A DNA stretch of 10,823 nt from Podila epigama (taxonomy: Eukaryota; Mortierellomycota; Mortierellomycetes; Mortierellales; Mortierellaceae). The stretch is taken from NCBI GenBank assembly GCA_015679605.1, contig JAAAVE010000251.1, forward strand, positions 4,825-15,647. Reading direction: 5' to 3'. This document shows positions 1 to 8,250 of the stretch, in pieces. Below the pieces are notes generated by a model that was not told where the DNA came from, made no database searches, and was given only the letters and a program-made list of their open reading frames with translations. The stretch's first letter is position 1. Every line of letters begins with the position of its first letter. The translations under genes and the position numbers were made by a program.

Positions 1-52
1 AAAAAAAAGGAACACCAAGATGACTCACCCTTCCTGCTTATGCCATGTTTAG
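1..52 (+). other. 3' part of an intron of the SAMHD1-like gene
   Basis: The downstream reading frame is closed by a TAG at 50-52, and this TAG is also a good 3' splice site (TGTTTAG) after a pyrimidine-containing stretch. The coding frame begins cleanly at 53 in phase 0. A TGACTCAC sequence around 21-28 could serve as branch region. The donor lies outside the window. Confidence 0.7.
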
Positions 53-601
53 GAAAACATCAATTCGCAAGAGATTGTGTCGTGCCAGGGTCCGAACGAC
101 CACCTTCAAGTGGATGATGTTATTGTTGAGTTTCTAAAGAACAATTATGCCATGAAAGACCAGAATCCTGTGGATGGCATCAAGTTCTTCTCAAAGACCA
201 ACAATACTGTCTCCTATCACATACCCAAGGAAAAGGTGTCAAGTCTTATCCCTAGCGAATTTCAAGAAAACTTTATCCGAGTCTTTTCGCGTGATGCAAC
301 CAAAGTGAGGGCTGTCCATGAAGCTTTCCGCCGACTCATGTCACGTTTCTACAGAACGGAGGATGGCTCGAGTAACCTTCCACCATCGTCCACGTCTCCG
401 TATTACGATTCGTCCAACACAACACCCGAAAAGACATCCTCCACTCCCATGTATCTTTCTCGGAATGTGTCTCCCACAAGGCGTCTGGGCGAGAAGCGCC
501 GCGCACATGATCATAGTACATCCCCAGCTCGTCGCTTACAACCCAACAAGTTGCACATGTTGGGCGACGGAGTGATGGATATCTCAGACGACGAGCTATA
601 G
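53..601 (+). CDS. SAMHD1: SAMHD1-like dNTP triphosphohydrolase, C-terminal exon (5' partial)
   Basis: This is the final exon of a homologue of the HD-domain dNTPase SAMHD1, which cleaves dNTPs to deoxynucleosides and triphosphate and so controls dNTP pools. The exon gives 182 residues. The catalytic HD core lies upstream, outside the window. The stretch YAMKDQNPVDGIKFFSK, followed by a VSSLIPSEFQENFIRV segment, matches the C-terminal lobe of animal SAMHD1 (YGM..KNPIDHV, then QLLPEKFAEQLIRVY). Known family biology places residues of this lobe in tetramer assembly. After about residue 100 the protein becomes a serine/proline-rich basic tail with three minimal CDK sites (TPEK, SPTR, SPAR) and KRR/RR clusters that could act as a nuclear signal. 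It ends in an acidic ISDDEL. The exon is chosen to start at 53 after the TTTAG acceptor; the GTG at 77 is not a start. Family assignment rests on remembered homology and is good; full length is unknown. Confidence 0.85.
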   Translation, partial: ENINSQEIVSCQGPNDHLQVDDVIVEFLKNNYAMKDQNPVDGIKFFSKTNNTVSYHIPKEKVSSLIPSEFQENFIRVFSRDATKVRAVHEAFRRLMSRFYRTEDGSSNLPPSSTSPYYDSSNTTPEKTSSTPMYLSRNVSPTRRLGEKRRAHDHSTSPARRLQPNKLHMLGDGVMDISDDEL

Positions 602-941
602 ACACTATTTTTCTCTCTTTCTTCTTTTTGATGACAATAGCACGATCCAGATGCTGCTCGATTTTCTCCCCGTTCATGTAGCATGTTAGAGTATTGATAT
701 TCTGCACGAATTGATTGCACCATCTTTGCGCCTGGTACATCACTCGCTTCATAATGAATACAATCGAGAAAAAGAGAAAAAAAGAAAAGAAAGATCGTTC
801 TCCAATATTTGGCAATATCGTCCAAGTCCAATCGAGTTGGTAACTAATGTGTTATTTTTCTTCCTCTATTTGCATTGTTCTGTTTATCCGTTCGTTATAA
901 AAGTTATGGACATCCAGGATTTTAATGATTCCGTGTACACT
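602..941. other. Convergent 3' intergenic region
   Basis: This stretch separates the stop codon of the SAMHD1-like gene (+) from that of the NDUFB11 homologue (-). It is AT-rich with CT- and GA-rich tracts (around 608-630 and 767-800). It must contain both 3' UTRs and poly(A) sites, but no canonical AATAAA is evident on either strand close to the stops. No conserved-looking reading frame, tRNA or inverted repeat is seen. Confidence 0.6.
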
Positions 942-1594
942 TTACTCCTGCTTCTTGTACTCGATCGTCTCACCGCGAGCCTCCATCCTTGCCTTGGCCT
1001 CCCTGTAAGCCCAGGTGTGAACACTAGAAAGAAAAGAGCATGGAGAAAAATGAGTTGATGTTGATAGCAGAAAAACATTACGCAATCGGGTTTAAACTGG
1101 TGAAGAATAATAAGATACATACCTGGTATCAGGCTTGTAGTAGATGACCGCAGCTCCAAAGGCCATAGAGCCCATGAAGCCATAAAAGAACAAAGGTTCC
1201 CAGTCTTCCTTGACACGCTTGGCACCAGGAGCAAGGGGCTATTATTCAAGAAATTGAAGTGTCGCATGAAGTTACTAACAGCATAGTAGACAAATAGAGG
1301 TGTCTTTTTCTTCCCTCGCGTCTTAACTAGTTTTTTCCCAGTATCCTTGTGTTGTTCCTCTAATCTTGATAAAGCCGTGAATCGCATTCTTTGTTGTCGC
1401 AGCATGTTTTTTCTTTTTTTTCGCTCCTATTGTTCGGCAATTGTCGCATTTTTGGGGGAAACATCCATTACCTTCTCGCCAAAGAGGTAACCAGTGGGCT
1501 GGTTGTAACCTTCAGCATGTCCACCTCCACGTCGGAGCTGACAAGCTGGGTTACGGAATGCGGTGCGTGTGAATGTACGGGCCAAGGCTGACAT
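942..1594 (-). CDS. NDUFB11: NADH:ubiquinone oxidoreductase (complex I) ESSS subunit, NDUFB11 homologue
   Basis: This is an accessory subunit of the membrane arm of mitochondrial complex I. Three exons on the minus strand, 1594-1472, 1238-1123 and 1023-942, total 321 nt and encode 106 residues. The joins keep frame: phase 0 at GAGAAG|GTAATG...AATAG|CCCC, and phase 2 at ACCAG|GTATGT...TTTCTAG|TG. The N-terminus (MSALARTFTRTAFRNP) is Arg/Ser/Thr-rich and free of acidic residues, as expected of a mitochondrial presequence. Next come the family signature GYLFGEKPLAPG across the first junction and RVKEDWEPL. One membrane segment follows (FFYGFMGSMAFGAAVIYY, about residues 56-73), then the matrix/intermembrane tail KPDTSVHTWAYREAKARMEARG. 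Size and order match fungal ESSS proteins. The start ATG is preceded by an A at -3. No exon alone is long enough to look like a gene, so it is easily missed. Confidence 0.93.
1239..1471 (-). other. Intron 1 of the NDUFB11 homologue
   Basis: A 233-nt intron that is larger than the 99-nt second intron of the same gene. Donor GTAATG and acceptor AATAATAG are both read on the minus strand. A GTTAGTAAC near 1271-1279 resembles the TACTAAC branch motif. Removing it joins FGEK directly to PLAPG, as in relatives. Confidence 0.85.
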
Positions 1595-2042
1595 CTTTTG
1601 TGTTTTTGTTTTTAGGATGGATGTGATGAAAATCAAAGGAATTCGATTTCTCCGAAGATCAGGCCTACATTTTTTGGTTTACTACTAAAGCAAATTTGCG
1701 TGTTCGCCGAAATACCCCTTAAGATTTAAGATTTATGGACCTGATGCTAAGCCACATTCGTTCACGCGCTTTTTTATGTTTTGTACGCCACTGATTTTTT
1801 TTTTTTTAACATTCCTACATGGAATAGTGTCATTGTCATCCTCCCTTTTCTTCATTCACCCTCGTCACTCTTGGGTGTAACGTCTATCAAAGGAGATATC
1901 AATCCAGTGTGTTCAATCAGAAGGGACCAGGAAATTATCTTTTTTGAATCAATCCTCAACACGAAACCACACACTCATTCACACACACACACACACACAC
2001 CACACATTTCATATATCACACAGACTTTTATTTTTTTCAAGG
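1595..2042. promoter_or_regulatory. Divergent promoter region between the NDUFB11 homologue (-) and POB3 (+)
   Basis: About 450 bp serve both 5' ends. The side next to the complex I gene gives an A-rich leader (CAAAAACACAAAAG before the ATG). The POB3 side gives a CA-rich leader with a dinucleotide repeat. A CACGCG at 1763-1768 resembles the core of the MluI cell-cycle box, and an oligo-T tract lies at about 1795-1808. No canonical TATA box is obvious for either gene. Motif assignments are inference. Confidence 0.5.
1979..2006. repeat. (CA)n microsatellite in the POB3 5' leader
   Basis: There are ten AC units at 1981-2000, directly followed by CACACA and preceded by other CA-rich sequence from about 1966. 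It lies 37-64 nt upstream of the POB3 start codon, so it is probably transcribed as part of the 5' UTR. Confidence 0.9.
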
Positions 2043-4060
2043 ATGAGTGAAAAAGTGAATCAGTTTGACGACATTTATCTCGGTCTTGGACCTGAGCTAG
2101 GCATGTTGCGTCTTGCACAATCTGGTCTTGGTTGGAAGGACCGTAAGGGCGATGGTATTTTCACTGTGCGCGATGCGGATCTTAAAAAGACGTACTGGAT
2201 CAGAGCAGCACGTAATTATCAGCTTCGTTTGCATCTTCGTGATGGCAAAATAGTAAAGTTTGATGGATTTCAACGCGACGTAAGTTATTTTGCGTTTTAG
2301 TTTTTGGTTGAATGACCATGGTAACTATTTCAGTAGGCATCTCTGTCGAATCATTTGATACGCGCTCAGCACTAATTGCCTATCGAAACAAAAATAAACA
2401 TAATCCTCAATTATTTTTTTTAGGATTTTGAAAAGCTCAGGGATATTATCAAGGCCAACTATGGCCTGCAACTCGAGACCAAGGAACTGAGTGTCAAGGG
2501 CTGGAACTGGGGAAAGACTGAATTCCAATGTAAGCTACAACGAGAAAATAAAGAGAGAGAGAGAGAGAGAGAGAGCCATAATCTCGTCACAAACAACAAC
2601 CAGAGTGCTAACAAGATCTTCTTCTTCTTTGAACTTCGTTTCCTTGTCGATAGCATCAAACCTTTTGTTCAACGTATCGAACAAGGAAATGTTTGAAGTG
2701 CCTTTGAACGAGGTCACTAACACATCACTTACAGGAAAACACGAGGTGATGATCGAGTTGAGTGGACCAGACGGCGAAAGTACGGCCAAGGACAGGAACA
2801 GGAAGGGCGATCAACTTGTAGAGATGCGATTCTATATCCCCGGCACGGTGCCCAAGGACCCTGATGCAGATGATGATGATGGCGAGGAAGAGAATGCGGC
2901 CAATGTGTTTTATGAGGAACTCAAGGCCAAGGCGGACATTGGCGAAGCAGCTCCTGGCGACGGCATTGTGTTGTTCTCGGAGACGCTTTGCCTTACACCC
3001 CGTGGACGTTACGACATCGACATGTTCCCCTCGTTCCTTCGCCTGCGCGGAAAGACGACCGACTACAAAATTGCATACACTTCGATCATCAAGTTGTTCC
3101 TGCTTCCAAAGCCGGACGATGTACATGTGCTGTTTGTTATTGGCCTGGACCCACCACTGCGCCAGGGTCAGACCCGGTACCCATTCTTGGTGTTCCAGTT
3201 TGTACGGGAGGAAGAGACGGATGTGACATTGAACCTGGATGAGGAGACGATTGCGACAAAGTATGACGGCAAGCTCGAACGCAAGTACGAGACGCGCACG
3301 TATGAGGTTGTGAGCACTTTGTTCAAGGCGTTGACAGGACGTCGAGTGACGATCCCATCCGAGTTCTTCAAGAGCTACCATAACCAATCGGCGATCAAAT
3401 GTTCGATGAAGGCGAACGAGGGTGTGCTCTACCCACTGGACAAGTCCTTCTTGTTTATTCCCAAGCCGCCAACGTTTATCCCACATAGCGAGATTGGGTC
3501 AGTGACGTTCTCGCGTGTTGGTGGATCTGCATCATCTGCGTCACGTACTTTTGACCTCAAGTTCAACATGAAGTCTGGCGTCGATTATGCCTTCTCGAGC
3601 ATCAACCGTGAAGAGTACACCAACCTGAATGAGTTCTTGCAGACAAAGAAGATCAAGACGAAATCGATGGAGGAGGAATCGACAGGGCGTTATGCAGACA
3701 TTGTGGACGAGAGTGATTCGGAAGAAGACACGGGCAAGCGTAAGCGAAAGCCTGCTATCCAAGACTTTGGTGGTGATGATGACGATGGTGACTCTAGCCG
3801 TAAGTTGTCTTTCTTTTATATATCATTGCTCGCTCTATGGTTTCCATTGTCGTGTGCAGGATAACATGATGACTAACATCCTTCCAATGTATGTAACTCC
3901 CTTCTCCCTTGAAAATATAGCTGACGAGGACTTTGTGGCAGAGAGTGAGAGTGATGTCGCCGAAGAGTTTGACGAGGATGTGAGCGATTCTGGTGGATCC
4001 GACAGTGGTAGTGACAGTGAAGACGACGATGAACGTCCAGCCAAGAAATCCAAAAAGTAG
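2043..4060 (+). CDS. POB3: FACT complex subunit Pob3 (SSRP1 homologue)
   Basis: This is a nuclear histone chaperone subunit that pairs with Spt16 in FACT and reorganises nucleosomes during transcription and replication. Four exons (2043-2279, 2424-2529, 2654-3799, 3921-4060) total 1629 nt and encode 542 residues, close to the usual length of yeast Pob3. Introns of 144, 124 and 121 nt have donors GTAAGT, GTAAGC and GTAAGT and branch sites CACTAAT, GCTAAC and GACTAAC. Landmarks in order are the N-terminal dimerisation region (FDDIYLGL...GMLRLA, then VKGWNWGK at about 103-110), FEVPLNEV and VEMRFYIP. The middle tandem PH-like domain carries the hallmark GLDPPLRQGQTRYPFLVFQF (about residues 272-291). 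An acidic Ser/Asp/Glu tail ends in the basic KKSKK. There is no HMG box after the acidic tail, as in fungi, where Nhp6-type proteins supply it. The ATG has an A at -3. Confidence 0.97.
2552..2575. repeat. (AG)12 microsatellite in POB3 intron 2
   Basis: Twelve AG units form a perfect dinucleotide run, 22 nt downstream of the intron 2 donor at 2530. The reading frame stays open through it, so a gene caller could wrongly extend exon 3 upstream across it. Confidence 0.9.
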
Positions 4061-4194
4061 ATGAGATATGATATCGTCTAAACAAGGCATAATGAGATAA
4101 TTGTTTTTTTCTAAAAAAAAAAATCATACTACCAAATAACTCCACGAATTATTATACGGTGTATAAGTTTATTTTATTCTTGATGTGATGCAAT
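4061..4194. other. Short convergent 3' region between POB3 and eIF5B
   Basis: Only 134 bp lie between the POB3 stop codon and the reinterpreted eIF5B stop codon. It contains oligo-T and oligo-A tracts (about 4105-4123) and AT-rich sequence. The two 3' UTRs must be very short or overlap as antisense transcripts. Confidence 0.75.
4168..4178 (-). terminator. Two overlapping AATAAA poly(A) signals for eIF5B
   Basis: Read on the minus strand, this is AATAAAATAAA, two overlapping canonical poly(A) hexamers. They start 16 nt after the proposed eIF5B stop codon at 4195-4197. Their position fits the terminal exon at 4195-4210 better than the upstream in-frame TAA at 4314, from which they would be more than 130 nt away. 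Confidence 0.6.
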
Positions 4195-7100
4195 TTAGAC
4201 AATGTCCAACCTGAGAAAGGAAAAGAAAGAAAGAAAAGAAAGAGACGTGTTAGTTCCAAGTTCACTTTTCATCCAACATGCAAAAAAAAAAATAATAAAA
4301 ACACCTCATTGACTTACTTGGCCTTGAGCTTGACTACAAGAGCCCATTCTTCCTTGGTCAGGTCATTACGGAAGGATTCCTTGAGAATATTGATCGACTC
4401 ACGAGAGATCATAGAGTAGAACTCCGACTGCTCGTTAAAGTGGCGACCAAAGGTCTTTGCGTTCTCGTACACGGCGCACTCAATCTTGATAGCAACACCT
4501 CCTCCAGAGCCTCCCTTCTTGACAGTCTCCACCACCTTGTGGTTCTGCTCCATGGATGTGATCTTGCCCAGGTACACAATCTCCTTGGCCTTGGTCTCGG
4601 GATCAACATTAACCACACACAGTGGTGTGCCTTGCTTCATAACTCCCTCCACAACATCCACACCGATAATGATAGGGTCCTTCTTGTTGAAAATGGCTCC
4701 AGGAACCATCTTGAGGACACAAGGGAACACGGCCATGGGTGCCTGATCCTTGCGGCGCTCCTCTGTCAACTGCTTGTGGTATGCAGTAAACTGGTCAAAC
4801 AAGTGATAAATAATATCGGCCTTGAAGATCTTGATGCCCAATTCATCCGCCATCTGCTCAGCTTCCTTGTCCACCTTGACATCGAAGCACAACATGACTG
4901 CAAACTCCTTGGACTTTTCCAACATCGTACTGGCTTGCATAATATCCTTCTTGTGAACTGGTCCAATATTCACACGCGAGACTGGAATCTTGGACACGCG
5001 CAAGAACTCGAGCAAAGCCTCCAGTGAACCCAGCGTCGAAGCCTGAACACTCACACCGGTACCAGACTTGTCAATCGACGTCAACAACGACTTGAGATCA
5101 CTCATGACCTCGTCCATGAGTTCCTCCTCATCATCGTCAGGTCCAACAACCATCAAGCGGGAACCGGCAATAGCCTTTTCCAGATCTGGCGCCACAATCT
5201 TGATACCGAGGGAAGCCTTGACCTCCTTGTGATGGATATAGTTCGACTTGACACGCAACTCACGCAGCGGCTGGGGTGTCAATAGTGCTCTCACGTTCGT
5301 TGCAATCGCTCCGTTGAGACCACAGAGGACAATACGGTCACCTTCTCTCAAGACACCGTTCGAAAGGACAACATCGATTGTGGTACCAAGACCCTCAATG
5401 ACCTTGACCTCAAGAACAGTACACTCGAGCTCGGAAATGTACATCAAGCGCTCGGACATACGGGTCTGTGTCAACTCAACCAACAACATGATCATGTCGG
5501 GAATACCTTCACCAGTGTGGGCCGAGGTGGGGACAAGCGAGACGTACTTGCCCATGTTCTTGTTGTTGTAGTACAACTCGGCGTTAAGTCCGTTCTCCTG
5601 GAAGGCTGTGATGGTGGCGTTCTTACGGGTTTCAAACTCGCGTTGGACCGAGGGAGACTGCTGGGCGAGCGAGTCAACGAACGAGTTATCAGGGATGGCC
5701 TTCCAACCATAGATACGATCAATCTTGTTCAGCGCCACAATGAAAGGAGTCTTCTTGTCACGCAAGAGCTTGAGCGACTCGAGTGTCTGAGGTTCGAGAC
5801 CGTGCATAATATCGACGACCAAAATGGCAATGTTGCAGAGGGACGAACCACGCGAACGCAAGTTGGTAAAGGACTCGTGTCCGGGTGTATCAATGACCAA
5901 GAGACCGGGCAACTTGTAGACCTTGGAGCCATCCTTGTTCAAAACAGCAGTCTTTTGCTTAATAACTTCCAGAGGGAAGTATGTAGCACCGATCTGTTGT
6001 GTAATTCCTCCAGCTTCGCCCTCCTGAACGTTGGTCTGACGAATCTTGTCCAGCAGCTTCGTCTTACCAGTGTCGACGTGTCCAAGAATACAGCAAATAG
6101 GCGAGCGAAGATCGTCCTGGGAACGTGCAGCCATGGCAGCGGCAATACGGGCCTTGCGACGCTCACGTGCCTGCTCACGACGGAGACGTTCTGTTCTTGC
6201 GGTCGAGGTTTCGTCCTGGGAATCATCATCCGAGTCAGAGTAATCCGAAGAGTCGTCAGAATCATCATCCGAGTCGTCGGAATCATCCTCAGAGTCATCA
6301 TCGTCCTCAGACTCGGACTCGGGTTCGGGCTGCTTTGCGCCCTTCTTGGGAGCAGGGCCCTTACCCTTCACAGGAGCAGCCTTGGCAGGAGCAGCCTTAG
6401 CAGGGGCAGCCTTGGTAGGAGCCGCCTTGGCAGGAGCAGCTTTGGCAGGAGTAGCCTTAGCAGCAGTAGCCTTGGCAGGAGCAGGAGCAGCCTTGGGCTT
6501 TTCCTCTTCCTCGTCAGAGGTCTGGTCCCAGCTATCCTTGACGTTGTCCTCTTCTTCGCTAGACTGATCCCAGCTGTCCTTGACCTTCTCTTCCTCTTCT
6601 TCCTTCTTCTCTTCCTGCTCGGCAGCAGCCTCCCAGTCGTCGGCTTCTTCCTCATCGTCGTCAGCCTTTTCAGAAACAGGTGCAGAGGGGACTTCGACCT
6701 TAACGGGAGCTTCGATCTTAACGGGAGCAGAGACCGTGGGTGACGAGGGCGGTGGAGTAGCCGTCTGAGGACCCTTCTTCTTCTTGTTGGAATAGACAAC
6801 CTTCTTCTTCTTTTCAGAATCAGCCGTCAAGTTCTTCTCCAAGCCCTCAACAATAACGCCAGACTCGAGCAACTGTTGCTTACGAAGAGCAGCGCGTGCC
6901 TGGGCCTCCTTCTGAGCCTTGGTCAACAATGTGCCCTCCTTGCGCTTCTGTTCGAGCTTGGCCTTTTCCTTTTCCTTCTTCCTGGCCTTAGCCGCAGCCT
7001 TGGCAGCCTCTTCTTCCTCAATCTTGCGAAGTCTCTCTGCCTCCTTGCGCTCCTCTTCCTCAGCAATACGACGAAGCTCCTCCTCCTCAGCCCTTTGTTT

Positions 7101-8250
7101 CTCCAACAAGGCCTATATCGGATTATCAGGCACAAATATGAGCGATTGTACGTGAGCATTCATTTTCAATGCAACATGAAACATGTAACTTGAAAGACTG
7201 TGCTATTGTTTCTACGATGCTTACCTTGAGGGCATTCAGGCCGGCTGGTCCCTTCTTCTTGGGCTTGACTTCTTCCTTCTCAGCAGCCTTTTTCTTCTTC
7301 TTCTTCTTGTTCTTGGACTTTGATCCACCTGCTTCTTCCTCTTCATCATCATCATCATCGTCATCTGCGGGAGCTGCAGGAGCGGGCTCGGGAGCCTTCT
7401 CCTCCTTTTCTTCCTTTGCGGGAGCTGCTGGCACAGGGTTAGTCTTCTTTGCCTGAGCAGCCTGAAGCCTCTTCTTTTCCTTCTCGCGCTCCTTCTTTTC
7501 ACGCTCCTTTTCCTTCTTGGTCTTGATCCTGATCACAGGCTCGCCATCATCATCTTCGCCACCGAGTGAGGGCTCGGGAAGTTCAACCTGGGGGGCAGGT
7601 TTGTTGTTCTTCTTCTTGCTTGCCTTGGAGATCTGACCCATCAAGCCACCAAAACCGTCGTCGTCGTCGTGCTCGACGTGATGTGGGATCTCGACCTCAG
7701 CCTCAGCCTCAGCCTCAGCCTCAGGAGTGGCAGCACCAATGATCTCCTGGTCCTGCTCAAACTCGTTGTCCCTGGATAATAGAGTAGTCGTCAAGGTGAA
7801 AAAGAGTTGAGCGTTAGTTGACAGTCATTCTATTCTTTTTATCATTCCTGGTCCCGTCATTAGGTAGCTCGTAGGAATCTAGTCAATCAAGAACGCGAAG
7901 GTCAAAGTGTTTCCGAGTATAGAAACTATTCAAATGAATCATCGGAACTGTTGGAACTGTTTCGTCTTCAGGGCAATCATTCAAACCCCACAATTGGTTG
8001 AACATGTTGTGCGTAAGCAAGAGTGAAGTGGCGGTTGAGAGGCTGTAAAAGATGCGACCTGCGTTGCAAGCAAGTAGATGTTTTTGATTTTTACTGAGCT
8101 TCTTTTTTTTTCCCCTGCTCTTTCTTTTGCTTCCATTCCGAGATGCATTAATCCGTTGAAGAGTGATGAAGAGTATGAAGAGGAGAGAGGTAATTGTGCG
8201 TACCAGTAGTCATCCTTTTGCTTCTTGTTTCCTTTCTTCTTTGGTGGCAT
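4195..8250 (-). CDS. eIF5B: Translation initiation factor eIF5B (IF2/Fun12 family GTPase)
   Basis: This cytosolic GTPase joins the 60S subunit to the initiation complex and contacts eIF1A. Exons on the minus strand, 8250-8204, 7771-7225, 7112-4318 and 4210-4195, total 3405 nt and encode 1134 residues; yeast Fun12 is about 1000. It starts [22 protein letters not shown], matching the NYWDEEFEED start of the yeast protein across the first splice junction. Residues up to about 520 are a disordered, charged region with Lys/Glu coiled-coil-like stretches, KAAPA repeats and Asp/Ser blocks. The G domain shows G1 GHVDTGKT (542-549), switch 1 [11 protein letters not shown]3 DTPGH (606-610, with the catalytic His) and G4 NKID (660-663). 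Domains II-IV follow to the end. The last intron (4317-4211) changes the C-terminus from LKAK-stop to LKAKLDIV-stop. An in-frame ATG at 8337 would add 29 residues, but it has T at -3; the 8250 ATG has A at -3. Confidence 0.96.
4211..4317 (-). other. Last intron of eIF5B; its donor contains the apparent stop codon
   Basis: This is a 107-nt intron. The donor GTAAGT (4317-4312) supplies the in-frame TAA seen when unspliced. The branch motif AACTAAC is at 4255-4249, about 38 nt before the acceptor. A long pyrimidine tract ends in CTTTCTCAG (acceptor AG 4212-4211). Splicing joins GCC AA to G TTG GAC ATT GTC TAA in phase 2. Confidence 0.88.
6367..6500 (-). repeat. In-frame KAAPA-type 15-nt repeats in the eIF5B N-terminal region
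   Basis: Several near-identical 15-nt units encode [15 protein letters not shown] on the minus strand. The expansion is alanine/proline/lysine-rich, between acidic blocks in the disordered region before the G domain. The register is preserved, so the units vary in copy number without breaking the frame. Such repeats are a plausible source of length differences between strains. Confidence 0.85.
7113..7224 (-). other. Intron 2 of eIF5B
   Basis: A 112-nt phase 0 intron with donor CTCAAG|GTAAGC and acceptor GATATAG|GCC. It joins GLNALK to [12 protein letters not shown]. The downstream exon has no ATG near its start, so the long frame alone would mis-assign a TTG as start. Confidence 0.92.
7772..8203 (-). 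other. Long first intron of eIF5B
   Basis: A 432-nt phase 2 intron between TACTG|GTACGC and TTATCCAG|GGAC. It is three to four times longer than the other introns of this gene and of POB3. It contains a 9-bp tandem duplication, GGAACTGTT, at 7944-7961. I found no conserved reading frame in it and no convincing snoRNA. The join DDYW-DNEFEQ agrees with yeast, so no extra exon is needed. Confidence 0.85.

Noticed and set aside
77-79. GTG as start codon of a short protein at the left edge
   Set aside because: Conserved SAMHD1-like sequence is better explained as an exon starting at 53 after a splice acceptor. Fungal nuclear genes rarely start at GTG.
584-601. C-terminal DDEL as an ER retention signal in the SAMHD1-like protein
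   Set aside because: The family is nuclear/cytosolic and no signal peptide can be argued, since the N-terminus is outside the window. The ending is part of an acidic tail.
336-831. Two minus-strand open frames over the SAMHD1-like exon and its 3' region
   Set aside because: They have no domain or codon pattern, and they overlap a conserved exon on the other strand.
2491-2653. Upstream extension of the POB3 third exon through the AG repeat
   Set aside because: The stretch contains the 3' end of exon 2 in another frame and then an intron with GTAAGC donor, GCTAAC branch and GATAG acceptor. The extended frame would break the conserved Pob3 N-terminus.
2725-3486. Minus-strand open frame of about 250 codons
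   Set aside because: It is antisense to the conserved POB3 exon 3 and has no recognisable domain.
5517-6743. Long plus-strand open frame of about 400 codons
   Set aside because: It lies wholly antisense to the eIF5B coding exon. Its Leu/Gly/Arg/Ser-rich composition mirrors the Lys/Glu/Asp/Ala codons of that exon. It is a shadow frame.
8163-8170. GTGATGA resembling a C box of a C/D snoRNA on the plus strand in eIF5B intron 1
   Set aside because: It lies on the non-transcribed strand of the host gene and no D box or terminal stem follows.
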